Below are positions 1 to 7,073 of a stretch of 64,000 nucleotides of DNA, piece after piece. Position 1 is the first letter of the stretch, and every line of letters starts with the position of its first letter. Both the position numbers and the translations under genes were made by a program. Location of the stretch: IMG/VR virus record IMGVR_UViG_3300023049_000574, positions 1 through 64,000 of that record. The stretch is one strand, 5' to 3'. Origin of the DNA: a virus. The notes under the pieces are model-generated. The model was given only the letters and a program-made list of their open reading frames with translations. It was not told where the DNA came from and ran no database searches.

Positions 1-2
1 TA

Positions 3-206
3 AAATTTGATAGAGTGAAAGATATAAACGGAATTGAAATAACAGAAGGGTGTGAATTACAATACAGTAGTTATACGCCAAGTGAGAATGTAGAAAAAGG
101 TAAAGTTTACACTCATAAAAAATATGGCGGATTGTGGGTAAATAGTGTGCCTGTATCGTTATTGAATTCTCACGGATTAGATTACAGAAAATTGAAAGTG
201 TTGTAG
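3..206 (+). CDS. Cassette-borne small hypothetical protein (probably 5' partial)
   Basis: A short reading frame ends at TAG 204-206 and stays open to the left edge. A GTG at 15 is the only start inside the window, so the true start may lie outside. The visible protein is about 63-67 residues, soluble and mixed-charge, with a DINGIEITEGCELQY stretch that resembles the openings of small beta-rich phage and bacterial proteins. I do not recognise a family. The attC-like hairpin begins three bases after its stop, which is the arrangement expected of an integron cassette gene. No phage-type TTAATATATA box precedes what is visible, and the context suggests acquisition from a bacterium. Confidence 0.6.
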   Translation, partial: KFDRVKDINGIEITEGCELQYSSYTPSENVEKGKVYTHKKYGGLWVNSVPVSLLNSHGLDYRKLKVL

Positions 207-208
207 TA

Positions 209-349
209 GCATTACACACAACGTTTTGTGTATGGTTTGAAAGCCTATAACTAAAACTAATAAATGGCACTAAATTATGTTTACTGCCGAAACATAGAAA
301 ATAAACAATAACCTTAATTGGCTTTTTAACTATACACGTTGTTATAGCC
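209..349 (+). repeat. attC-like recombination site 1
   Basis: An imperfect inverted repeat of about 140 bases. The left arm (209-244) contains ACACAACG and TGTATGGTTTGAAAGCC; the right arm (320-349) contains GGCTTTTTAACTATACACG followed by TTGTTATAGCC. The inner arms (TGTAT.GTT..AAAGCC against GGCTTT..AAC.ATACA) pair with few mismatches, and ACAACG pairs with CGTTGT. A nested hairpin TATGTTT/AAACATA lies at 276-296. Length, position directly after a stop codon, two-tier stem and a GTT core at 341-343 fit an integron attC folded from one strand. Closely similar repeats are, from memory, common in Flavobacteriia. Confidence 0.65.
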
Positions 350-370
350 AGTTATTTAATAAACGAAAAA

Positions 371-592
371 ATGAAAGACTTGAAATTATTTATTTGGAAA
401 GATGTATTGACTGACTATACAAGTGGAATTGCTTTTGCATTAGCCGAAAATGCAGAAGAAGCAAGAAAAATAATTTTTGCAAAGTTTGAAAAAGAAGAAC
501 AGTATTTAAGTGACACACTAAAAGCTGATTTGTCTGACGAACCTGAAATAGTAGATACTAAAGCTGGTTTCTATGTTTGGGGTGGGGGCTAA
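371..592 (+). CDS. Cassette-borne hypothetical protein ending in VWGGG
   Basis: A 73-residue acidic protein with no signal peptide or membrane segment. It starts MKDLKLFIWKDVLTDYTSG and ends GFYVWGGG; from memory, small proteins with a similar start and a VVWGGG-type end occur widely in bacterial genomes and cassettes, but I cannot name a family. It is the only gene between two attC-like sites. Its 5' boundary (GTTATAGCC, 341-349) is the exact reverse complement of the GGCTATAAC at 595-603 after its stop, as expected when one circular cassette supplied both. The codon context differs from the phage genes to the right. Function unknown. Confidence 0.75.
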   Translation: MKDLKLFIWKDVLTDYTSGIAFALAENAEEARKIIFAKFEKEEQYLSDTLKADLSDEPEIVDTKAGFYVWGGG

Positions 593-594
593 TT

Positions 595-628
595 GGCTAT
601 AACTATTATGTATATACACCTTTTTGTA
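595..628 (+). repeat. Short or degenerate attC-like site 2
   Basis: GGCTATAAC at 595-603 is the perfect reverse complement of the junction at 341-349. It is followed by TATTATGTATATACACC, which resembles a much-shortened attC with the same TATACAC element as site 1. It sits between the cassette stop and the recombinase start. It could be a contracted attC, a truncated site, or the recombinase-proximal attachment site. Extent is approximate. Confidence 0.45.
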
Positions 629-655
629 AAACAATAATAATCAATTAATTACACT

Positions 656-1459
656 ATGTTAAATCAGAAAATTGTTAAGATCTGTGAACAAAAGTTTACA
701 TATCTTAACTATTCAAGTAGAACCAAAGATACATACATATTTTATATTAAACAATTTGTAAAGTGGTGTGGCGATAAAAGAGTAACCCATATTAGTTCGA
801 AAGATTTTCAATCATATCTTGATAATTATAAATTCACTTCTATATCACAACAAAATCAAGTAATAAATGCAATTAGATTTCTATATAAATTTGGTCTTAA
901 TAAAAAATACGATAAAGTGTCTTTTGGAAGACCAAAGAAAGAAAACAATCTACCAAAAGTTATTGATGGGGAGTCAATAAAAAAGAAACTACTCGATATT
1001 AAGAACCTAAAACATAAAACTATATTAACACTTACCTATTCAATAGGGCTTCGTGTTTCAGAGGTAGTTAACTTAAAAATAGAAAACATTGACTCCAACC
1101 GAATGTTGATCTATATCAAAAATGCTAAAGGAAGAAAAGATAGAATCGTACCACTATCTGAATATGTGTTGAAATTATTGAGGGAATATTGGAAAGAATA
1201 TAAACCTAAAATATATTTATTCAATGGTCAAAATTCTCTTCAATATTCGGTTAGTAGTTGTCAAAAAATATATAAGAAATATATTGATATTAATTCCTCT
1301 ATCCACACATTGAGACATTCATCATTTACTAATATGTTGGAGGGTGGTTGTGATCTGAGAGTAATACAGAAAATAGCGGGGCATTCATCAACTAAAACCA
1401 CTGAGTTATATACACATGTGTCAAATAAAATATTAAGTAATGTTGTCTTACCTATCTAA
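656..1459 (+). CDS. Tyrosine recombinase, Xer/phage-integrase type
   Basis: A 267-residue site-specific recombinase that would cut and rejoin DNA through a covalent phosphotyrosine. Residues 1-90 form the SAM-like core-binding domain; the catalytic domain follows. All catalytic residues are visible: R133 (GLRVSE), K158 (KGRKDR), H217 and R220 (HTLR), H243 (AGHSS) and nucleophile Y252 (YTHVS). The R133-H217 spacing of 84 residues leaves no room for the extra helix that marks integron integrases (IntI), so it is Xer-like by architecture. It lies immediately downstream of the cassette array on the same strand, the obvious candidate to move those cassettes. It could instead be a conventional phage integrase or dimer-resolution enzyme. 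Confidence 0.9.
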   Translation: MLNQKIVKICEQKFTYLNYSSRTKDTYIFYIKQFVKWCGDKRVTHISSKDFQSYLDNYKFTSISQQNQVINAIRFLYKFGLNKKYDKVSFGRPKKENNLPKVIDGESIKKKLLDIKNLKHKTILTLTYSIGLRVSEVVNLKIENIDSNRMLIYIKNAKGRKDRIVPLSEYVLKLLREYWKEYKPKIYLFNGQNSLQYSVSSCQKIYKKYIDINSSIHTLRHSSFTNMLEGGCDLRVIQKIAGHSSTKTTELYTHVSNKILSNVVLPI

Positions 1460-1489
1460 GTTAAATGATAAATAATATAGCTTGTATAT

Positions 1490-1500
1490 TTAATATATAA
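1490..1500 (+). promoter_or_regulatory. Putative phage promoter box
   Basis: TTAATATATAA ends three bases before the ATG at 1504. It is the first example of the recurrent box and marks the return from the cassette/recombinase insert to ordinary phage genes. Confidence 0.5.
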
Positions 1501-1503
1501 GTC

Positions 1504-2673
1504 ATGCGATATATAATAGAAAGAACAGAGTGGCTAGAACACAGAAAACAAGATTGGAGTAAGGGGATTTCAGAATTACTTACCCCCCTTTCTGATAGTA
1601 TTTTAGATATGATAGAAGACTTAAAGGAGGAATATAACGATAAATCTGATCCTTTTAAAGTTCATAAGTCTTATATAGAAGGGTTGGATTCGGCTTTAAA
1701 TCAGTTAAGAGATGATATATCAACGGTAAAGAAAAAGGAAACTTTATCTAAACTATGGGATGAGTTAACACTAAATCTTACGTTTTGGAAAGAACATTTT
1801 AAAAATTTATCAGAAACATTAGATAACTACGGGTCTATATTCAAATTAGGTTACGAGATATTTAGTTTGATAACTAGATATAACACAAAGAAAATAGGGG
1901 TAGATTATTATAATAATTTAGAGTCTGAGGAATTAGATACGATAAGAACTGATATTAGTAAATTCTTAAAAAACTTTAAGAATGATATATTACTGAGAGT
2001 AACAGAACTATCCGCAGATGATATATTTGAGATAGGTAATCTAGAAGATAAACCTGATATAGATTATGGCGATTACGTAGGAGATGAGATAAGATATTAT
2101 ATGCAAGACGGAGAAGAAAACAAAGCTATAATATCATATAACCAAGATGATTTAGATGAAAATAAGATCAGAATAGTTTCCAAGAAAACGGGAGAGAAAT
2201 TTGAGATCGAAAAGAGAGAATTGATCGAAGTTATTCCACAGGAAAAATCACTTAATCAAGAAGTGTTTGCTAAATTAAAAAAGATCAAAGACGATCCCGA
2301 TAAGCTAAAGGACTTAAATACCTACTTAGATAAAATAGATGAAAGTATAGATTTTAAAAATAAACTTAGTGTAGTTGATGTTATTTCTGATATATTTGAT
2401 AATATTTCTAATATAGAATTCGATGATCCTAAGGTCTATTTTACAAAGAATGGTAAAAACAAAGAATTAGAAATAATAGAAGTTAGTGGAGTATTTAAAG
2501 AGAAATCTGATTACAGAGTAGTTGGGTTACATAATAAGTCAATAACAACGGACTATGTAGCGTTCCTAACAAATTCAACTTTATACTTCTTTGATAGTAG
2601 TGGGGTATCTGTACTAGAGAATAGTGACCTATTGTTCAGTATGAATAGCATCATAAAGAGCTACAAATTTTAA
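1504..2673 (+). CDS. Hypothetical phage protein, 389 aa
   Basis: An acidic, largely helical protein without signal peptide or membrane segments. Residues 1-170 look alpha-helical; the middle (about 180-240) has a short beta-rich segment with KTGEKFEIEKRE, and the C-terminal 100 residues are mixed. It begins MRYIIERTEWLEH, weakly resembling the short N-terminal motif shared by many proteins in this window. The start is fixed by the TTAATATATAA box three bases upstream. It is a monocistronic unit with about 90 bases of non-coding DNA after it. I do not recognise a family and assign no function. Confidence 0.8.
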   Translation: MRYIIERTEWLEHRKQDWSKGISELLTPLSDSILDMIEDLKEEYNDKSDPFKVHKSYIEGLDSALNQLRDDISTVKKKETLSKLWDELTLNLTFWKEHFKNLSETLDNYGSIFKLGYEIFSLITRYNTKKIGVDYYNNLESEELDTIRTDISKFLKNFKNDILLRVTELSADDIFEIGNLEDKPDIDYGDYVGDEIRYYMQDGEENKAIISYNQDDLDENKIRIVSKKTGEKFEIEKRELIEVIPQEKSLNQEVFAKLKKIKDDPDKLKDLNTYLDKIDESIDFKNKLSVVDVISDIFDNISNIEFDDPKVYFTKNGKNKELEIIEVSGVFKEKSDYRVVGLHNKSITTDYVAFLTNSTLYFFDSSGVSVLENSDLLFSMNSIIKSYKF

Positions 2674-2702
2674 TAAAAAAGAAGAAAAAGGGACTTTTAT
2701 AC

Positions 2703-2713
2703 TTAATATATAG
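2703..2713 (+). promoter_or_regulatory. Putative phage promoter box with longer leader
   Basis: TTAATATATAG lies 47 bases upstream of the ATG at 2761, in an otherwise empty A-rich gap. The spacing differs from the three-base class, suggesting a message with a real 5' leader. Confidence 0.45.
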
Positions 2714-2760
2714 AATAACTTATTTTATATAGCTATAAAAATAAAAAAAAAGTTTAAACT

Positions 2761-3045
2761 ATGAAATTAAATGTAACATGCGCAGGATGCGAAATCACAG
2801 TAGAAGAGGTGGACGGAAAATGTGTTGTAATGGCAATGAAAGATGGTGAATTAGTAGAAGAATTCGCTGTTGATTGTGAAGAAATGGAAGAAGAAGCTGA
2901 AGAAGCGGAAGAAGAAATGGAAGACGCAGAAGACGCAGAAGAAGAAGAAGCTGATGAAATGGAAGAAGAATCTTTAGAGGAATCTAAAGAAGAAGTTAAC
3001 GAAAGTGTTAAAAACTTCGGGGATTTTATGAAATCTAGTAAATAA
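2761..3045 (+). CDS. Small hyperacidic Glu-rich protein
   Basis: A 94-residue protein. The first 40 residues form a small beta-like domain with Cys7-x2-Cys10 plus two more cysteines. Residues 40-80 are almost entirely Glu, Asp, Ala and Met. The end reads VKNFGDFMKSSK, resembling the capsid-targeting-like motif found at the start of other proteins here but placed C-terminally. Hyperacidic phage proteins can be scaffold or internal head proteins, DNA mimics or inhibitors; which applies here cannot be told. It has its own promoter box 47 bases upstream and a strong terminator 23 bases downstream, so it is a single-gene transcription unit and probably well expressed. Confidence 0.85.
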   Translation: MKLNVTCAGCEITVEEVDGKCVVMAMKDGELVEEFAVDCEEMEEEAEEAEEEMEDAEDAEEEEADEMEEESLEESKEEVNESVKNFGDFMKSSK

Positions 3046-3067
3046 GATGTTTATTAACATTTTATGG

Positions 3068-3103
3068 AAAGGGAACTAAATAAACATTTAGTTCCCTTTT
3101 TTT
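3068..3103 (+). terminator. Rho-independent terminator
   Basis: A perfect 10-bp stem (GGGAACTAAA at 3071-3080, TTTAGTTCCC at 3087-3096) with a 6-base loop, followed by seven T. It ends the acidic-protein unit and overlaps the region just upstream of the next start. Confidence 0.85.
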
Positions 3104-3114
3104 ATATATACTAC

Positions 3115-3573
3115 ATGAGAGTAAAGAATTATACAGAATATATCACCGAGAGCTTAGATACTAATAGTCTTAAAACAAATCAGAAAAGACTTAGAGAATA
3201 TATTAAAGTACTAAAAGATAACGATGAAATAGTATCAAATAAAGAAGATCCTGAATATAAGTATAACAAATATGAAGTTTATATCACATATTTTACTATA
3301 ATCCACAATGCTTTATTATTAGAACAGAGGTTCTATAACCTTTTTAAGCTAAGTAATAAGGAGGTCAATAAATATTTAGATCTACCTGAGTTAAGTGATG
3401 TAAAGGATATTATTGATAAGTTTAGTGAATTATATGATTCACACAACAAGGTTAGGTTCGCAGTAGAAACTATGGATAGTATAGAAGAAGTGAGGCAATA
3501 TTTTAAAAAATTAGAAGAAGTGAATAAAAGAGGTAATTACTACTCTAAGATCTTTTTTAAATTACCTGTCTAA
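3115..3573 (+). CDS. Hypothetical protein with capsid-targeting-like N-terminus
   Basis: A 152-residue helical, charged protein. I place the start at ATG 3115, three bases after a TTTATATATAC box; an upstream ATG at 3064 would put its first codons inside the terminator hairpin and is rejected. The N-terminus MRVKNYTEYITES closely resembles the T4 internal-protein targeting sequence (MKTYQEFI.E), which directs proteins into the prohead and is removed by the head protease. By analogy it may be packaged with the DNA, but this is inference. The remainder matches no family I know. The 3' end overlaps the convergent gene at 3562-4026 by 12 bases. Confidence 0.75.
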   Translation: MRVKNYTEYITESLDTNSLKTNQKRLREYIKVLKDNDEIVSNKEDPEYKYNKYEVYITYFTIIHNALLLEQRFYNLFKLSNKEVNKYLDLPELSDVKDIIDKFSELYDSHNKVRFAVETMDSIEEVRQYFKKLEEVNKRGNYYSKIFFKLPV

Positions 3574-4026
3574 ATTTCTAAATTCTTCGAAAACAGAATC
3601 TTCTGTTCTTTTGAATATTTCCCCCTTAGGGCTTTGTGTCCAAGAAGGAGATATATAATTCCAACAAGACATATCGTTTCTTTCATCTAAGTCTTTCAAT
3701 ACATTATACATATCATCATCATAAGGAAGTAATATTGATAAACACATATAGGGGGTATCATCACCATCGAATCTAACTAATGGGACAATGTTTCTTGCTA
3801 GGGTAATTCTATCAAATCCGATAATCTCACCTACCTTTAAAGAATTGGCTTGGTTTGATACCGATATTATTCTGCTACCTATGTATAGTGGGTATCTAAC
3901 TTCTTTATCATTCTCAATATAATAATGGAAGTCGTCTTTAGTAACAGGCTCTTCAGTTATCTCTTTAGGAGATGATGTTGTTTCTTTTTCTTCTTCTTTT
4001 AGTAATCTCTTAAGTATTCCAAACAT
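3562..4026 (-). CDS. Hypothetical protein, 154 aa
   Basis: A 154-residue soluble protein. Residues 1-35 are a charged, low-complexity Lys/Glu/Thr stretch. From about residue 45 there is a compact domain with IGSRIISVSN, VGEIIGFDRI and PLVRFDG, suggesting a small beta-barrel fold of the kind that gauges a value or binds a ligand. I do not recognise the family. It is the most downstream of three minus-strand genes (5126 to 3562) and converges on the gene at 3115-3573, overlapping it by 12 bases. Confidence 0.75.
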   Translation of the reverse strand: MFGILKRLLKEEEKETTSSPKEITEEPVTKDDFHYYIENDKEVRYPLYIGSRIISVSNQANSLKVGEIIGFDRITLARNIVPLVRFDGDDTPYMCLSILLPYDDDMYNVLKDLDERNDMSCWNYISPSWTQSPKGEIFKRTEDSVFEEFRNLDR

Positions 4027-4054
4027 AGTTTTAATTTTTAGTAAATATACACAT

Positions 4055-4579
4055 TTATTTTAGTTTAAAAACGATTTTAAAGCTATTGAAACCATCTTCT
4101 TTTTCTGAATTAACAAAGTTGAATTGTATGTCTTCTTTTTTAACATACCCATCTTTGAAATAAATGCCATCAAATGAGTTAATTATCTTAATACAGGCAA
4201 TTTGTATATCCTCTTGACCTTCGATCAGTTTAGATAAAAAGTTATTATACCTATTTTTTAAAATATGATCTACATAAGTATTAAAGGTTTTCTGTAATTT
4301 ATCAATATCTTTTGTGGTTACTTTTAAAACAGGTTCTGATAAAGTTTTATATTCCTTAAAACTACTTTTGGGTAAACTTTTAACTATGATTTTTTTATCC
4401 CCTTTTATATAATCATACCTTTCTAAGCTAGATTCATCTATATCGATTTTAAACTCAGAGGGATTATAATTAACAGTCTTTATCTTATCAAAGATATTAC
4501 CCCCCTCTACTACCCATTCTATCTTAGGGTAAGTATTAGATTTATTCCATTGTTTCAGGTCTATTTCCATAAAATTCAT
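4055..4579 (-). CDS. Hypothetical protein, 174 aa
   Basis: I choose ATG 4579 (MNFMEIDLKQWN) rather than the farther start at 4660, because the longer form would overlap the upstream gene by 119 bases with low-quality sequence; ATG 4570 is also possible. The protein is basic, with alternating strands and a helical middle (about residues 85-130), no membrane segments and no motif I recognise. It overlaps the end of the 5126-4542 gene by 38 bases, indicating translational coupling in one minus-strand operon. Confidence 0.7.
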   Translation of the reverse strand: MNFMEIDLKQWNKSNTYPKIEWVVEGGNIFDKIKTVNYNPSEFKIDIDESSLERYDYIKGDKKIIVKSLPKSSFKEYKTLSEPVLKVTTKDIDKLQKTFNTYVDHILKNRYNNFLSKLIEGQEDIQIACIKIINSFDGIYFKDGYVKKEDIQFNFVNSEKEDGFNSFKIVFKLK

Positions 4580-5126
4580 TTTTTTGGTTCTCCACGTAGT
4601 TCGTACAGCTATCATATTTTGATAGTATACCACCTTTAGTATCATCGAACCAAGATTCAATTATATGATCATAACAATCACTATAGCCTCCAAAGTTATT
4701 ATAATTTTCTGAAAATTCAAAAAGTTTATCATAAATATATTTATATGAAAGCATTATATGGTAGTTAGTTGGGGTTAATTTAAATATCTGATCATTCATT
4801 TTATACATAGAACTAGATGATATTGTTTCTGTTACAGAATTTATATTACCATTAACCATCTCTTTTATGAAGTAAATATCACATTCGTATATAATAGGTT
4901 CGCCTACTTTGTAATCGAAATTAAGAATATCACTATCATTTTCTAGTATTTGGTCTACATTATGTTCTCTTAGATAGTCCTTTGTTATAATATGGTAATA
5001 ATTATTATCAAAAACTATCATAATTCCATTCGGTAAATAGTCTTCATACTCATCTACTACAGTGATTATCTTATTTTCATCATAGTCAAGTTTTTTTATT
5101 ATATTTGTATAATTAAGCTCAGGCAT
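4542..5126 (-). CDS. Hypothetical protein, 194 aa
   Basis: A 194-residue acidic protein, rich in Asn, Asp, Tyr and Ile, with no signal peptide or transmembrane segment. The middle includes VGEPIIYECDIYFIKEMVNG, a beta-rich region, and the second half is more helical. It is the first gene of a short minus-strand operon and is divergent from the nuclease gene at 5175; the 48-base gap between them is AT-rich and must hold both start regions. No recognisable family. Confidence 0.75.
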   Translation of the reverse strand: MPELNYTNIIKKLDYDENKIITVVDEYEDYLPNGIMIVFDNNYYHIITKDYLREHNVDQILENDSDILNFDYKVGEPIIYECDIYFIKEMVNGNINSVTETISSSSMYKMNDQIFKLTPTNYHIMLSYKYIYDKLFEFSENYNNFGGYSDCYDHIIESWFDDTKGGILSKYDSCTNYVENQKNEFYGNRPETME

Positions 5127-5174
5127 TTAAACATTTTTATTATAAGTTATATAATAAAAAAATAAATACCCATT

Positions 5175-6032
5175 ATGCAGTTAACAGAACTTCTAGATTT
5201 AGCAAAAGATATACGTGAGTATCTAAACGAAGAAAGAGGAAGAAGAAAAATTTCTTTTCGTGAGGAAGATCATATCTATAATATCTATGATCCTAATAAG
5301 GGTGATATGGTTAATGACTTACCTAGTGTGTCTACGGTACTAAAGAATTGGTATGAACCATTCGATAGCGTGAATAAATCGTTACAAATGATGAATGGTG
5401 ATGTTAAACTAGCAGAAGATCTAAGAAAGAAGTGGGAAAAAAAGGGTGATGATGCCAATAGTATTGGATCTTTTGCACACTATAAGTTAGAGCAATATAT
5501 TTGGTCTATATTCGATATAGATAAAGAAGTGAGAAGACCTTACTATGATCTAAAAAGCACCGAATTACTTACCGCACAAGAAATGACTAGGAACGGTATC
5601 AATATGATTAATATGATACTTGATAATGGTTTTGTACCTATTGATACAGAAGTAGTGATGGGTTCTACTGAGTTAGGTTATGTGGGTCAGTGTGATAATA
5701 TGTGGTTAGGTCAACATAAAGGTAAAATAGTATTTTTAATGACTGATCACAAAACTAATCAAGAAAAGAACTTTGAAGCTGCAGCTTATAATATGCCTAT
5801 GAAAGAGCCTTTTGAAGAATTGCTCGATACAGCTTTATATAAATATTATATACAACAACCTTTATATGCACAACTGTTTAAAGATATGTTAAAAGATAGT
5901 CCTTATAAAGATATCGAATTTATAGGATTTAGGATCTTACACTTAAGAACAGAGAAATCACATAAGATTCCACTTTGGGTATATAGAGAAGTTAAAAAAT
6001 TATATCCAATAAAAGAACATGAACAAGTTTGA
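5175..6032 (+). CDS. PD-(D/E)XK nuclease, Cas4/RecB-like
   Basis: A 285-residue predicted DNA exonuclease of the RecB/Cas4-like PD-(D/E)XK group. The motifs occur in order: GSFAHYKLE (motif I, like GTxxH), GYVGQCD (metal-binding Asp), FLMTDHKT (DxK catalytic pair), and QQPLYAQLF (QxxxY motif). I see no Cys cluster for an iron-sulfur centre, unlike typical Cas4. Such phage nucleases act in recombination, DNA-end processing or host DNA degradation. It begins a plus-strand run and overlaps the next start at 6019 by 14 bases, so the two are probably co-translated. Confidence 0.8.
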   Translation: MQLTELLDLAKDIREYLNEERGRRKISFREEDHIYNIYDPNKGDMVNDLPSVSTVLKNWYEPFDSVNKSLQMMNGDVKLAEDLRKKWEKKGDDANSIGSFAHYKLEQYIWSIFDIDKEVRRPYYDLKSTELLTAQEMTRNGINMINMILDNGFVPIDTEVVMGSTELGYVGQCDNMWLGQHKGKIVFLMTDHKTNQEKNFEAAAYNMPMKEPFEELLDTALYKYYIQQPLYAQLFKDMLKDSPYKDIEFIGFRILHLRTEKSHKIPLWVYREVKKLYPIKEHEQV

Positions 6033-6423
6033 TTTAATTAGTGATATCCACACGAGGATATCAGAAACCTTAGAGATAGATGGTATTAAAGTTGAGCTAT
6101 ATAATGGCGAAAAAGTGTATCAGAAATATGGTAAATATTATTCTGAGATCGACGGGAGTGTAAAACAGATAGAAAAAGATTTTTATATTTATCTATGGGA
6201 TGCGTTGAATAACTTTGATTATTGGGAAAAGGAATCAGGTGCTAAAATGGAGTTAAACCAAATGTCAACTACCCATTTATCTAGAGCAATCGACTATTTG
6301 AAAAGAAGTAAAATAAACCCTGAAGGCGTTTTACCTAAAATGGAAGCCATATTAAGAGATAGAAAAATCGATACTATACTAAACGACCCCACCGAAGAAA
6401 ATTTTGGATTAGATATAGGATGA
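6019..6423 (+). CDS. Hypothetical protein carrying the RDxxIDxIL tag
   Basis: A 134-residue soluble protein. Its ATG is embedded in the last codons of the nuclease gene. A helical centre (WDALNNFDYWEKESG) precedes the stretch LRDRKIDTILND, the shared tag, here followed by 11 extra residues rather than standing at the very end. The rest resembles nothing I know. Overlap with the nuclease suggests a functional pair, but the tag occurs on many unrelated small proteins and so does not indicate a shared activity. Confidence 0.75.
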   Translation: MNKFDLISDIHTRISETLEIDGIKVELYNGEKVYQKYGKYYSEIDGSVKQIEKDFYIYLWDALNNFDYWEKESGAKMELNQMSTTHLSRAIDYLKRSKINPEGVLPKMEAILRDRKIDTILNDPTEENFGLDIG

Positions 6424-6440
6424 TCTTTCATATATAGTAT

Positions 6441-7070
6441 ATGAAAGAATCAGAATTAGCAGAAGAAATAATCAAACTTTATGAGAAAGATGGTTATGAA
6501 ATATATTCAGAGGTGATCCATAGAGCAGGTTCTAAACGCTGTGACATCATTGCAGTAAAGAACGGAGAATATATTGCTATAGAAGTAAAAAAGTCTATGA
6601 GCCTTACTTTAATAGAACAAGCTCACTTTTGGAAAGATAAGAGCCATAAGACTTATATCTTTTTCCCATCACAAAGAAAACTTAATTGGTTTGGAATAAA
6701 CCTATGTAGAGATTATGGTATAGGTGTTTATATCTATAATAAACACAAGGGCGTTAGGATAATAAACGAAAGTACATATTGTGATAACCCTGACCTACCT
6801 AAGTTATATGAAGGTCAAAAAGATAGTGTATCAGGAAGTAAGGGCGGTGGATATATTACACCGTTTAGTATTACTAAGGATAAACTAATTGACCATCTTA
6901 AAGAGGTTAAAGAATGTTCACTAAATTCAGCAGTAGAAGATATTGATCACCATTACAGTTCTAATAACAGTGCTAAACAAGCATTAAGAAAGCTTATTGA
7001 TACAAATGTTATAAAGCCTATCTCTTGTTATAAGAAAGGAAGAGTGGTTTGGGTGAAATATAATATATAA
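6441..7070 (+). CDS. PD-(D/E)XK endonuclease-like protein with C-terminal winged-helix-like region
   Basis: A 209-residue protein. Residues 1-60 show a helix, then CDIIAVKNGEYIAIEVKKS, the D...E-x-K core of Holliday-junction-resolvase-like and VRR-NUC-like nucleases; Lys51-Lys52 follow the Glu. Residues 60-110 complete the alpha/beta fold. The C-terminal 75 residues (LKEVKECSLNSAVEDIDHHY, then AKQALRKLID) look like a helix-turn-helix or winged helix that would bind DNA. It may cleave or resolve branched DNA. The start is preceded by a CATATATAG box three bases upstream. It is four bases from the fibre array. Confidence 0.7.
   Translation: MKESELAEEIIKLYEKDGYEIYSEVIHRAGSKRCDIIAVKNGEYIAIEVKKSMSLTLIEQAHFWKDKSHKTYIFFPSQRKLNWFGINLCRDYGIGVYIYNKHKGVRIINESTYCDNPDLPKLYEGQKDSVSGSKGGGYITPFSITKDKLIDHLKEVKECSLNSAVEDIDHHYSSNNSAKQALRKLIDTNVIKPISCYKKGRVVWVKYNI
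7061..7070 (+). promoter_or_regulatory. Putative phage promoter box
   Basis: TAATATATAA overlaps the stop codon of the preceding nuclease gene and ends three bases before the first fibre gene (7074). Confidence 0.5.
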
Positions 7071-7073
7071 CCT

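Noticed and set aside
656-1459. Recombinase as a true integron integrase (IntI)
   Set aside because: The spacing between the Arg motif and HxxR is too short for the IntI-specific extra helix, so I call it Xer-like.
3064-3573. Upstream start at 3064 for the targeting-motif gene
   Set aside because: It would translate through the terminator hairpin and place the conserved MRVKNYTEY start internally.
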